Positions 24,378 to 32,584 of a stretch of 64,000 nucleotides of DNA are shown in pieces. The notes below the pieces were generated by a model that searched no databases, had not been told where the DNA came from, and saw nothing but the letters and a program-made list of their open reading frames with translations. A program made the position numbers and the translations under genes. The first letter of the stretch is position 1; every line of letters starts with the position of its first letter. This stretch comes from Herbiconiux sp. SALV-R1 (GTDB lineage: Bacteria; Actinomycetota; Actinomycetes; Actinomycetales; Microbacteriaceae): NCBI RefSeq assembly GCF_013113715.1, contig NZ_CP053344.1, forward strand, positions 3,038,001 through 3,102,000, written 5' to 3'.

Positions 24378-26023
24378 GCGGCGTCGATCACGCGGTGCCC
24401 GCGAACGACTGGACGGTCCTCGACGGGCTCGTCGCCGACCCCGCTCCGCTCGTCTCCGTGATCGTCGTGCACTACGAGCAGCCCGCCGATCTGGCGCGCA
24501 CCCTCCACGCGCTCGGGCGGCAGAGCTACGACGCCGCCCTCGTCGAGGTGATCGTGGTCGACGACGGCTCCGCGCATCCGCCCGCCGTGCCCGAGGGCGT
24601 GCGGCTCGTCGTGCAACCCGACCGCGGGTTCCGGGTGGCGGCGGCGCGCAACGCCGGCGCGGCGCTCGCGCGCGGCGAGGTGCTCTGCTTCCTCGACGCC
24701 GACACCTCGCCCGAGCCCGGGTACGTCGAGGCGCTCACCCGGCTTCCGGCCCTGTGCTCCGACGTGGTGACGGTGGGCCGCCGCAGGCACGCCGAGTTCG
24801 CCGCGAGTGCAGGCGCCGGTGCGTCTGCTGCCGCGGCGCGGGATGATGCAGCGGCAGGGGATGCTGCCGCGGCGGGCGAGCGTGTCGAGCCCGGTGAGCC
24901 CGTCGAGATCGCCGGGCCGCGAGCCGAGCTCACCGAGCCGCAGTGGCTTCGCGAGGCGTACGCGCGGTCGCGCGACCTGCTCGAGGCCGACCAGCGCTCG
25001 TACCGCTTCGTCATCTCGGCGGTGCTCGCCTGCTCGCGACGCATCTTCGAGCTCACCGGAGGATTCGACGAGAGCTTCGACGCTTACGGCGGCGAGGACT
25101 GGGAGTGGGCCGACCGCGCCTGGCGCCTCGGCGCCGTGTTCGCGCACGTTCCTGAGGCCGTCGCGTGGCACGCGGGGCCCGACCTGGCCGAGCGGTCGGC
25201 CGATCGCGACGAGCTCGTGCGCCGCAAGAACGCCGAGGCGCTCGTGCTGCTCGATCGCATAGCGGTGGTGCCGGCGCGGCGCGACCGCGGTCTGCTCAGC
25301 GCCGCCGTCGACGTCGTGGTGGAGGTGCCCTCGGGGTCGGCGGCCGCATCCGTCGTCTGTGCGGACGTGGTGCTCGCCGCGCTGCCGGCGGCACGGGTGC
25401 TGATCGACGACGACCACGCCGCTCGCCTGGCCGGCGATGCGCGGGTGCTCGGCCGCCACTCGGCCGCCGCCGAAGCGGCGCGGACCTCGGCCCGGGTGGT
25501 GGTGCGCGCCTCGCACCTCTTCACGGTGCCGCGGGATGCGCGCCCCGCCTTTGCCGACCAGCTCACCACCGCGACCGAACAGGTGGGCACAGGCACTCTC
25601 GGCTGGCGCGAACTCGTGACCGCCCACCCAGCCGACGCGGCGGTCGACGACTCCGCCACCGATATGGCCGCCGACCCAGCCGACACCGCTGTCGACAACC
25701 CCGGCACCGATGCGGCCGCCGACTCAAGCGACGCGCCCGGCGCCCCCGCTGCCGATATGACCGCCGACCCGGCCGACGCCGCGCCCGGCGACTCGGTCGA
25801 CGCCCCCGGCGACTTCGCCGACACGGTGGCCGACGACGCCCCCACCGACCCCACCGCATCCGCACCCGCGCTCGTGATCGAGGTGGCCGCGGCCCGCGCC
25901 GAGCACCGGCGGGCGCGGCGCCCCGACGCGCACGGGTTCGTGCGCGACCGGCAGCCGTGCGCGGCCTCGGCGCTGCTGCACGAGCCCGACCTCGAGGCCC
26001 ACCTCGCCGGCTGGGGTGGCTGA
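24374..26023 (+). CDS. GT2 glycosyltransferase with repetitive Ala/Asp-rich C-terminal region
   Basis: 549 residues. GTG 24374 overlaps the previous TGA. The GT2 domain (about 24-290) has VSVIVVHYEQPADLARTLHAL, VIVVDDGSA, DAD at 108-110 and the galactosyltransferase-type GGFDESFDAYGGEDWEWADRAW. An Ala/Gly/Asp-rich insert lies at about 143-170. Residues about 415-497 are a degenerate repeat of units like PADxAxDxxxTD, strongly acidic and probably disordered. A short basic tail with HGFVRDRQP closes the protein. It probably adds a sugar to a surface glycan. The repeats may be prone to length variation. Confidence 0.8.
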   Translation: MSGVDHAVPANDWTVLDGLVADPAPLVSVIVVHYEQPADLARTLHALGRQSYDAALVEVIVVDDGSAHPPAVPEGVRLVVQPDRGFRVAAARNAGAALARGEVLCFLDADTSPEPGYVEALTRLPALCSDVVTVGRRRHAEFAASAGAGASAAAARDDAAAGDAAAAGERVEPGEPVEIAGPRAELTEPQWLREAYARSRDLLEADQRSYRFVISAVLACSRRIFELTGGFDESFDAYGGEDWEWADRAWRLGAVFAHVPEAVAWHAGPDLAERSADRDELVRRKNAEALVLLDRIAVVPARRDRGLLSAAVDVVVEVPSGSAAASVVCADVVLAALPAARVLIDDDHAARLAGDARVLGRHSAAAEAARTSARVVVRASHLFTVPRDARPAFADQLTTATEQVGTGTLGWRELVTAHPADAAVDDSATDMAADPADTAVDNPGTDAAADSSDAPGAPAADMTADPADAAPGDSVDAPGDFADTVADDAPTDPTASAPALVIEVAAARAEHRRARRPDAHGFVRDRQPCAASALLHEPDLEAHLAGWGG

Positions 26024-26046
26024 CCGCCCCTGACCCGGCACGAAGT

Positions 26047-26121
26047 GGTTCGAAAGTGCACGTATTTCGGTGACCGAGCCGCATATGGGGTCGGTCGTCG
26101 GAATACTTGCGGTTTCGAACC
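26047..26121. repeat. Large imperfect palindrome between convergent genes
   Basis: Arms of 31 nt (26047-26077 and 26091-26121) match at 25 positions and enclose a 13-nt loop. The outer 9 bp, GGTTCGAAA/TTTCGAACC, are perfect. It is less GC-rich than its surroundings and lies between the ends of the GT2 gene and the IclR gene. It could be a bidirectional terminator (though without T-tracts) or a dispersed palindromic element. Confidence 0.65.
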
Positions 26122-26157
26122 GGGAGCAGCGCGCGAACGCGCCCGCGCCGCGCGAGC

Positions 26158-26991
26158 TCAGTGCCCGTCGGCGATCGCCGTGCGGAACTCCTTCGCGCCC
26201 CAGCGCACGCACTCCGCGATCTGCGCCTTGTGCTCGTCGGAGAGCCGGTAGTCGGGCGCGACGATGGTGAGCGCGCCCACGGTGATGCCGTTGGTCTGCA
26301 CGCTCGCCGCCGCCGCCCACACGCCGCGGTCGACCTCGCCCGCGCTCTCGGCGTAGCCGGTCTCGCGCAGCGGTTCGAGGTCGCGCTCGAGCTTCGTCTT
26401 GGCCTGCTTCGACAGCACGGGCCCGAGCCGGTTGAAGTACTGGGCGAGCTTCGGCGGGGGCAGCTCGCTGAGCAGCAGCTTGGCCGCCGCACCGCCGTAG
26501 AGCGGCATGAGCGTGCCTGGCTGGAACGAGATGGAGATCGGGTGGTCGCTCTCGGCCATGGCCAGACACACCGCCGAGTCGTTCACCCGTCGCAGGTACA
26601 GCGCCGTCTCACCGGTCTCCTCCGCCATGCGGTTGAGGATGGGCTGCACCTGACCCCGGAAGTCGATGGTCGTCTCGGCGGCCCTGGCGAGCCGGAAGAT
26701 CTGGGGCGAGAGCACGAAGCGCCCCTTTTCCCGCTCCTCGATGAGGTCGAGCTCACGCAGCAGCGAGATGTAGCGGTAGGCGCTCGGCACCGAGATGTCG
26801 TGCTTCTCGAGCACGTTGTCGACGGTGAGTTCCGGCGTGCTCTCGCTGAACTCCAGCAGGATCTGCAACGCCCGCCGGGCGCTGTCGACGCCTTTTGTGC
26901 GCTGCGCCTCGGCGGGTGCGGGCGCCGGCGCACCCATCTCGTCGAGACGACCCTCGTCGGCGTCGTCGATGTTCTCTGCGGCGTTCATCAT
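26158..26991 (-). CDS. IclR-family transcriptional regulator
   Basis: 277 residues. An N-terminal winged HTH (about 32-95; RALQILLEFSESTPELTVDNVLEKHDISVPSAYRYISLLRELDLI) is followed by the IclR effector domain (about 110-270) with ETGETALYLRRVNDSAVCLAMAES and VQTNGITVGALTIVAPDYRL. IclR regulators respond to small aromatic or carboxylic compounds. It is the last gene after the BMP-type importer (43-bp gap) and the only regulator gene in the B6 island, so it is the likely controller of importer and catabolic operons. The inducer, perhaps pyridoxine or 4-pyridoxate, is inference. Confidence 0.85.
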   Translation of the reverse strand: MMNAAENIDDADEGRLDEMGAPAPAPAEAQRTKGVDSARRALQILLEFSESTPELTVDNVLEKHDISVPSAYRYISLLRELDLIEEREKGRFVLSPQIFRLARAAETTIDFRGQVQPILNRMAEETGETALYLRRVNDSAVCLAMAESDHPISISFQPGTLMPLYGGAAAKLLLSELPPPKLAQYFNRLGPVLSKQAKTKLERDLEPLRETGYAESAGEVDRGVWAAAASVQTNGITVGALTIVAPDYRLSDEHKAQIAECVRWGAKEFRTAIADGH

Positions 26992-27034
26992 CGGCTCCGA
27001 TCGATCCTACCCGCGAGTTGCGCGACATCCGTCG

Positions 27035-27970
27035 TCATCGAGCACCGCGGGTGTACGGCGTGCCCAGGGCGGGCGGCACCACGGAACTCCGCGCGAAGAC
27101 GATGAGCATGAGGATGACGATGATGAACGGCAGCATCTTGATGATGTCGGCGGGCACGGTGAACCCGATCACCTGGAGCGCGGGGCCGATGGCTACGGCG
27201 AGACCGTAGACCAGCGAGGTGATCATGACGACGAGGATGCGCCCCCGCGACAGCATGGTGATGACGATGGCGATGAAGCCGAGACCGTTGGTGAGCATCG
27301 GGCTGAACGTCGCGGTCGTGATGAGCGACAGGTAGGCGCCGCCGAAGCCGACCAGCGCGCCGCTCAGCAGCACGGCGATCGAACGGGTGCGCATCACGCT
27401 GCCGCCCGCCGCGTCGAGCGACGACGGCTTCTGCCCCGCCGACCGGGTCGACAGCCCCCAGTTGGTGCGGGCCATGGCGAAGGCGAGGCCGAGGGCGACG
27501 ATGACGGCGATCCAGAAGATGCCGGTCTGGCCGAACAGCGACGGGCCGATCACGGGGATGTCGGAGAGCCCCGGGATGGCGAGCTTCGGCGCAGCGCCGA
27601 GGCTCGCCGGCGACTTGGTGTAGTTCTGCAGGTACAGGACGCTCGTGATGCCCTCGCCGATGAGCGTCACGGCGAGACCGATGACGATCTGGTTGAGGCC
27701 GAGCCACACGTTCAGCACCAGCATGGCGAGGTTGCCGACGATGCCGCCGACGATGCCGGCGAGCACGCCGACCCAGAAGCTGCCCGAGACCAGGGTGGCG
27801 ACGAAGGCGGAGTAGGCGCCGATGAGCATGACGCCCTCGATGCCGAGGTTGAGCACACCCGCCTGTTCGCCGATGGTCTCGCCGACCGCCGCGAGCATGA
27901 GCGGCATGGCCTGGGAGAGCACGGTGGCGATGAAGACCGTGACGAAGGCGGCCGTGAGCATGTCGCTCAT
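27035..27970 (-). CDS. BMP-type ABC importer permease 2 (NupQ-like)
   Basis: 311 residues, about 8-10 membrane segments, BPD_transp_2 family. It has the signature AAVGETIGEQAGVLNLGIEGVMLIGAYSAF characteristic of nucleoside/BMP-type second permeases. VGFGGAYLSLITTATFSPMLTNGLGFIAIVITMLSRGR and a short basic C-terminus follow. It pairs with the permease at 27967 (4-bp ATGA overlap) to form the channel of the importer. Confidence 0.9.
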   Translation of the reverse strand: MSDMLTAAFVTVFIATVLSQAMPLMLAAVGETIGEQAGVLNLGIEGVMLIGAYSAFVATLVSGSFWVGVLAGIVGGIVGNLAMLVLNVWLGLNQIVIGLAVTLIGEGITSVLYLQNYTKSPASLGAAPKLAIPGLSDIPVIGPSLFGQTGIFWIAVIVALGLAFAMARTNWGLSTRSAGQKPSSLDAAGGSVMRTRSIAVLLSGALVGFGGAYLSLITTATFSPMLTNGLGFIAIVITMLSRGRILVVMITSLVYGLAVAIGPALQVIGFTVPADIIKMLPFIIVILMLIVFARSSVVPPALGTPYTRGAR

Positions 27971-29133
27971 ACCGGGGTCCTTTCCGATGCGCTGCGGTTC
28001 TCGGTGCCCGAGGTGCCCGCCGAGGAGGAGGCCACCGAGGAGCCGAGGAAGGGCTTCAGCACCGTGCGGCGGAGCCCGGCCGGCACGTAGCTCTGCCCGA
28101 GCCGTCGCCGGTCGCCGATGTACTCGGTGATGGTCATGAACAGCAGGATGAGGCCGACGATCACGAGCAGGAAGTCGACGTTGAGCCCCGCCTGCTGGGC
28201 GGCGAGGGTGCCGCCGGTGGCCAGCACGGCGTAGAACGCCACGAACGGGATGGCCGCGACCGGCCGGAACCGGGCGAGGAACACCAGCGGCATGACGGCG
28301 TCGCCGTACCGCGGGTCCCAGTCGGCGCGCTGGTAGGTGAACTGGCCGAGGATGTCGATCGATCCGGCGAAGGCGATGAGCCCGCTCGACAGCGCGAACA
28401 GCAGGATGACCATCCAGGTCGAGTTGAGGCCCACGTGGCGGGCCGCCTTCGGGCTCGCCCCGAAGATGTCGACCCGCAGACCGAACGAGGTGCGGCTCAG
28501 CACGAACTGGGCGACGACGGCGAGCACGATCGCGATGACGAAGCCGATGTGGATCTGGGTGCCCGGGATGTAGGGCAGCAGCTCGTCATCGGGGATGACC
28601 GCGGTCTGCGGGGTGGTCACTCCGGGGTCTTTGAAGATGCCCTTGATGAGCAGGTTCACCACGCCCACCGCGATGAACGACATGACGAGCGAGGTGATGA
28701 TCTCGTTCGTGCCGTAGCGGGCTTTGAGAATGGCCGGGATGAGCGACCACACCGCCCCCGCGAGCACGGCCACGATGAACACGACGATGGTGGCGAGGAA
28801 GGCGGGCATGACGTCGAACAGGATGGGCCCGAGACCCGACGCGACGACGGCGCCGAGGAGGTACTGGCCGTTGTAGCCCAGGTTCCACAGCTGCCCGCGG
28901 AAGGCGACGATGAGGCCCACCGCCACGATCACGAGCGGCGCCATGAGCACGAGGCTGCGCTGCCAGTTGTTGCCGGTGATGCCGTACTTCCAGACGCCGG
29001 CGAAGAACTCGAGCGGGCTCGCGCCGATGGCCATCATCACGAAGGCCGACACGATGAGTGCGAGCAGCACGGGCACGACGGCCCTGATGAAGCCCTCCGC
29101 GAAGCGACGCGCGGCAGATGTCTCGGTGTTCAT
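27967..29133 (-). CDS. BMP-type ABC importer permease 1 (NupP-like)
   Basis: 388 residues. ATG 29133 overlaps the ATPase stop. It has about 9 hydrophobic segments. The family pattern AFRGQLWNLGYNGQYLLGAV and RYGTNEIITSLVMSFIAVGVVNLLI are visible, as is the coupling-helix region FGASPKAARHVGLN. It is the longer of the two BMP-system permeases. Ser/Thr/Glu-rich residues form the C-terminal tail. Confidence 0.9.
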   Translation of the reverse strand: MNTETSAARRFAEGFIRAVVPVLLALIVSAFVMMAIGASPLEFFAGVWKYGITGNNWQRSLVLMAPLVIVAVGLIVAFRGQLWNLGYNGQYLLGAVVASGLGPILFDVMPAFLATIVVFIVAVLAGAVWSLIPAILKARYGTNEIITSLVMSFIAVGVVNLLIKGIFKDPGVTTPQTAVIPDDELLPYIPGTQIHIGFVIAIVLAVVAQFVLSRTSFGLRVDIFGASPKAARHVGLNSTWMVILLFALSSGLIAFAGSIDILGQFTYQRADWDPRYGDAVMPLVFLARFRPVAAIPFVAFYAVLATGGTLAAQQAGLNVDFLLVIVGLILLFMTITEYIGDRRRLGQSYVPAGLRRTVLKPFLGSSVASSSAGTSGTENRSASERTPV

Positions 29134-30734
29134 TCGGTGCCCTCGATCGCTCCGGTCATGTAGTGGCCCACCTTCTCGGCCGTTCCCGGCCCGTCGTTCA
29201 CCACGCCGCCGACGAGGCGGCCGCGGGAGATGACCTCGATGCGGTGGGAGAGCTCGATGAGCTCGTCGAGGTCGGTGGACAGCAGCAGCACGCTGCCGCC
29301 CGACGCCGCGAAGTCGATGAGCAGCTCGCGCACGAGGTGCACGGTCTTGAGGTCGAGCCCGTAGGTGGGCTTGTTCACCACCACCAGCCGGGCGCCGTTC
29401 GTGAGCTCGCGGGCGAGCAGGATCTTCTGGATGTTGCCGCCCGAGAGCGTTCCCGCCCGGGTCGCCGGCGACGGGGTGCGGATGCCGTACTCGTCGATGA
29501 GACGGCGGGCCTCCACGTCGACGGCCTTGGGCTGGATGCGCCCCGCCTTCCAGAACGGGGCCTGGCCGATGCGCTTGATGACGAGGTTGAGCGCCACCGA
29601 CATGGAGCCGATGGTGCCCTCGTGCAGGCGGTCGTCGGTGACGTAGCGCACGCCCTGCTGCTGCCGGCTGCGCACGCCCGAGCGGGTGATGTCGGCACCG
29701 TCGAACAGCACGGTGCCCGACGAGGCGGGCCGTTGCCCGGCGACGAGTTCGGCGAGCGCCTGCTGGCCGTGCCCGTCGATGCCCGCGATGCCGAGGATCT
29801 CGCCCTCGTGCACGGTGAGCGAGACGTCTTCGGCCTCGACGTCGCGGCCGAGACCCTTGCTCGAGACCCCGCGCAGCTCGAGCCGCACGGGCCGTGCCGA
29901 GAAGTCGATCGACCGGGTCTCGCGGGTGGCCTCGGTGGCGCCGGCCAGGTCGGCGAGCTCGGCGGTGCTGGCCGACGAGGCGACCAGCTCGTCGCCGAAC
30001 ATGGCGGCGAGGATCGCATCCTGCGCCTGCTGCTCGGTGTACGAGGCAAGTTCGGCCTCGGAGATGTGGCCGACGTTGCGGCCGCCGCGCAGGATGGTGA
30101 CGCAGTCGCCCATGTCGTAGGCCTCGCGCAGCTTGTGGGTGATGAGCACGACGGCGAGGCCGTTGGCCTTGACCCGGTCGATGCTCTCGCCGAGGTGCTC
30201 GATGGCCTGGGGGGTGAGCATCGAGGTGGGCTCGTCGAGCACGAGCAGGCGGCTGCCCTTCCACATCGCCTTGGCGATCTCCACCTGCTGCTGCTGGCCG
30301 AGACCGAGGTCGGAGGTGAGGGCGTGCGGGTCGATGCGCACGCCGAGGAGCTCCGCGAGCTCTTCGAGCCGCTCGGTGGCCCGCTTCTTGTTCTGCATTG
30401 CGCCCGACTCGCCGAGCATGAGGTTCTCGAGCACCGTGAACGCGGGCACGAGCGTGGAGTGCTGGTGCACCACGCCGATGCCGTAGTCGACCGCCACCTT
30501 CGGCGAGGAGATGTCGACCGGCGCTCCGCCGATCGAGATGGTCCCCGAGTCGGGCTGCTGCATGCCGGCGAGGATGCTGATGAGCGTCGACTTGCCGGCT
30601 CCGTTCTCGCCGAGCAGGCAGTGCACCTGTCCGCCGACGATGTCGAGCGAGACGTCGTTGTTGGCGATCACCCCCGGGAAGGCCTTGGTGATGCCCCTCA
30701 GCGAGATGACCTCGCTCGTGGCCGTTGTCGTCAC
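29130..30734 (-). CDS. BMP-type ABC importer ATPase (two ABC modules)
   Basis: 534 residues. The first module has Walker A GENGAGKST, signature LGLGQQQQVEIAKAM and Walker B LLVLDEPTS. The second has the degenerate P-loop GIAGIDGHGQQALAEL and an altered Walker B (LVVVNKPTYGLD), with signature TLSGGNIQKILLAREL. This asymmetric pair is normal for NupO/BmpC-type ATPases. It drives uptake of the ligand captured by the lipoprotein at 30803. A hairpin at 30761-30788 separates the two genes. Confidence 0.9.
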   Translation of the reverse strand: MTTTATSEVISLRGITKAFPGVIANNDVSLDIVGGQVHCLLGENGAGKSTLISILAGMQQPDSGTISIGGAPVDISSPKVAVDYGIGVVHQHSTLVPAFTVLENLMLGESGAMQNKKRATERLEELAELLGVRIDPHALTSDLGLGQQQQVEIAKAMWKGSRLLVLDEPTSMLTPQAIEHLGESIDRVKANGLAVVLITHKLREAYDMGDCVTILRGGRNVGHISEAELASYTEQQAQDAILAAMFGDELVASSASTAELADLAGATEATRETRSIDFSARPVRLELRGVSSKGLGRDVEAEDVSLTVHEGEILGIAGIDGHGQQALAELVAGQRPASSGTVLFDGADITRSGVRSRQQQGVRYVTDDRLHEGTIGSMSVALNLVIKRIGQAPFWKAGRIQPKAVDVEARRLIDEYGIRTPSPATRAGTLSGGNIQKILLARELTNGARLVVVNKPTYGLDLKTVHLVRELLIDFAASGGSVLLLSTDLDELIELSHRIEVISRGRLVGGVVNDGPGTAEKVGHYMTGAIEGTE

Positions 30735-30760
30735 GGATGCTCCTTGTGTGTGGCGGGTGG

Positions 30761-30788
30761 GGGGCCGGCTCCCGGGAGAGCCGGCCCC
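30761..30788 (-). terminator. Hairpin between BMP-lipoprotein and ATPase genes
   Basis: A perfect 11-bp stem GGGGCCGGCTC/GAGCCGGCCCC with a 6-nt loop sits just after the binding-protein stop, the same placement as the hairpins at 10686-10741. It probably tunes expression so that the binding protein is made in excess (inference). Confidence 0.6.
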
Positions 30789-30802
30789 GTCGAGGCGTCG
30801 GG

Positions 30803-31903
30803 TCAGTTGCCCTTGGCGGCGATGACCGCGGCGACCTCGTCGGCCGACGTGGCGATCGTGGGCGTGATGCTCCCATCGATGATGCCCTCGGAGGCCTTGT
30901 CGACGGCGGCCTTGATCTCCGGGGTCATGGCGTCGGTGTCCTGAAGGTACATGCCGCCGTTCTCCACGTCGACCGGGTAGGTCTTGGTGCCGAAGGTGCC
31001 GGCGTCGACGTCCTTGATGGCCTCGACGTAGGCGGGCTCGTAGTTCCAGCGCACCGAGGTGAGCAGCTTCGACGGGTCGCTGAGGCCCGGGGTGACGTCA
31101 CCGATGTCGGCGATGTACTTCACGTTCGACGCGGCGTCGATGGCCTGCAGGTAACCGTGGGTCGCTCCGTCGCCCATGCCGAACACGACGTCGGCGCCCG
31201 AGGCGATGATCTGCTCGGTCGCGACCTTGCCGCCGGCGGCGTCGGCGTAGGCCGCCGGGCCGACCGAGGTGTAGAGCACCTGGATGCTGGGGTCGACACT
31301 GTAGACGCCCTCGGCGAAGCCGGACGACATGGCGAACCAGTTCGCGTTGTCGGCCGAGACCACGATGCCGACCTTCTTCGAGGTGGTCGCCATGGCGGCG
31401 GCGATGCCCGCGAGGTAGCCGCCCTCCTGGCCCTCGGGCTTGGCGGCGGCGATCTGGCCGGGCACGTTCTCGTCTTCGCCGGCGTCCTGGATGAGGATCG
31501 GCACCTTCTTGGCGGCGGCGGTGGCCGCGGCACCCACGTTGTAGCCGGAGGCGTGGGCGACGATGAACTGCGCTCCCCCGTCGGCGACCTGGGTGAGGAC
31601 GGTCTCGATGTTGTCGTAGCCGGCGTCGGGGACGATGGTCACCTCGATGCCGAGTTCCTTCGCCGCCTCGTTGGCGGCCTCGATACCGGCCTGGTTGTAG
31701 CCGTAGTCCGACTCGTTCTCGGGGGCGACGAGGGCGAACTGCGTGACCTCGGTGCCTCCCGACGCGGTCGAGTCGTCGGTGGGGGCGTCGCCGCCGCGGC
31801 CTGAGGAGCAGGCGGCGAGGCTGAGCGCGAGTGCGCCGGAGACGGTGACGACGACCAGTCGCGACGCTGTGCGCCGCCGGCCACCGCTGGTGAGAATGTT
31901 CAT
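30803..31903 (-). CDS. BMP-family substrate-binding lipoprotein
   Basis: 366 residues. Signal peptide with lipobox LAAC (lipid Cys at about 32), then a Gly/Asp/Ser linker. The Bmp domain has FALVAPENESDYGYNQAGIEAANEAAKELG, IVAHASGYN, KVGIVVSADNANWFAMSSGFAEG and GADVVFGMGDGATHGYLQAID. BMP lipoproteins bind nucleosides, and the treponemal relative RfuA binds riboflavin, so vitamin ligands have precedent. Divergent from the B6 catabolic genes, it is a candidate pyridoxine or pyridoxal binder (inference). It is the first gene of the importer operon, with GAGAGGAAG as ribosome-binding site. Confidence 0.9.
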   Translation of the reverse strand: MNILTSGGRRRTASRLVVVTVSGALALSLAACSSGRGGDAPTDDSTASGGTEVTQFALVAPENESDYGYNQAGIEAANEAAKELGIEVTIVPDAGYDNIETVLTQVADGGAQFIVAHASGYNVGAAATAAAKKVPILIQDAGEDENVPGQIAAAKPEGQEGGYLAGIAAAMATTSKKVGIVVSADNANWFAMSSGFAEGVYSVDPSIQVLYTSVGPAAYADAAGGKVATEQIIASGADVVFGMGDGATHGYLQAIDAASNVKYIADIGDVTPGLSDPSKLLTSVRWNYEPAYVEAIKDVDAGTFGTKTYPVDVENGGMYLQDTDAMTPEIKAAVDKASEGIIDGSITPTIATSADEVAAVIAAKGN

Positions 31904-31948
31904 TGCCAGAATCTTCCTCTCAGGATGATGGGCCCCGGCTTCTTTGCT

Positions 31949-32001
31949 TCGGATCCTCTTACATTGTGCAGGGGTGACGCTACGATATGAGAAGAATCCG
32001 A
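31949..32001. promoter_or_regulatory. Dyad in the divergent importer/catabolic control region
   Basis: TCGGAT (31949-31954) and ATCCGA (31996-32001) form an inverted pair; flanking CTCTT and AAGA bases extend it imperfectly. It lies in the 174-bp region between the importer operon and the plus-strand lipoprotein. It is a possible IclR-type operator, with weak evidence. Confidence 0.3.
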
Positions 32002-32077
32002 GCTTGCCAAGCCCGAAATCGAGTTGTTACTTGTCCGAAACACGCGGAGTCGACGATGACGCCAGGAGGTTCTGCCC

Positions 32078-32473
32078 GTGACATCACGCCCTTTCATCGC
32101 CCTTCTCGCCGTCTCCGTGCTGGCGCTCGCCGGCTGCTCGAGCGCTCCGGCGCTGACTGACGACGACGCCGCGGCCCTCGCCACGCTAGCGGAGGTGGCG
32201 GGCCCGACGTCGAACGTCGACCCCGCCACGATCACCCGCACCGAGTGCTGGCTGCCGTCGGAGCACCTCATCGACGACCCCTCGGTGAGCTCGACCACCT
32301 GGAAGGTGCTCTGCCGCACCCACTACGTCGACGACTCGGGCGACCGCTACCAGGACGCCACCTGCGTCGGCGACTTCGCCCTCACGCCCATGCTCGATCA
32401 CTGCTACCGCTGGGCGTTCTACACCGGCATGCCCCACTTCGAGGACTTCCCCGGCGTCGAGGCCGGCGGCTGA
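32078..32473 (+). CDS. Small secreted lipoprotein in the B6 island
   Basis: 131 residues. GTG 32078 has a strong AGGAGGT site 8 nt upstream. Signal peptide with lipobox LAGC (C20), then a globular domain with four further cysteines (ECWLP, LCRTH, TCVGD, HCYRW) that could form two disulfides. It is Trp/Tyr-rich and acidic. I do not recognise the family. It lies between the divergent importer operon and the lactonase promoter. A link with B6 uptake is only positional, and the lactonase has its own promoter downstream. Confidence 0.7.
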   Translation: MTSRPFIALLAVSVLALAGCSSAPALTDDDAAALATLAEVAGPTSNVDPATITRTECWLPSEHLIDDPSVSSTTWKVLCRTHYVDDSGDRYQDATCVGDFALTPMLDHCYRWAFYTGMPHFEDFPGVEAGG

Positions 32474-32512
32474 GACCGTGTGTTTCGAGTCTGTGAACAG
32501 TGCGGCGGATCC

Positions 32513-32542
32513 TTGACACCGCTCGCAGCGTTCTCATAACGT
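32513..32542 (+). promoter_or_regulatory. Sigma70-type promoter of the lactonase/dehydrogenase/oxidase operon
   Basis: A perfect -35 TTGACA (32513-32518), an 18-bp spacer and -10 TAACGT (32537-32542). The copy of the motif GATCGACAATT directly downstream (32543-32553) overlaps the expected start region and recurs twice before the next gene. Confidence 0.65.
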
Positions 32543-32584
32543 GATCGACAATTACCGAATGATGATAAAGATCGGAGCATCCCG

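Noticed and set aside
26047-26121. tRNA gene, because of the GGTTCGAAA and TTTCGAACC words that resemble a T-arm
   Set aside because: No acceptor, D or anticodon stems can be folded around them; the words are simply the two ends of one long palindrome.
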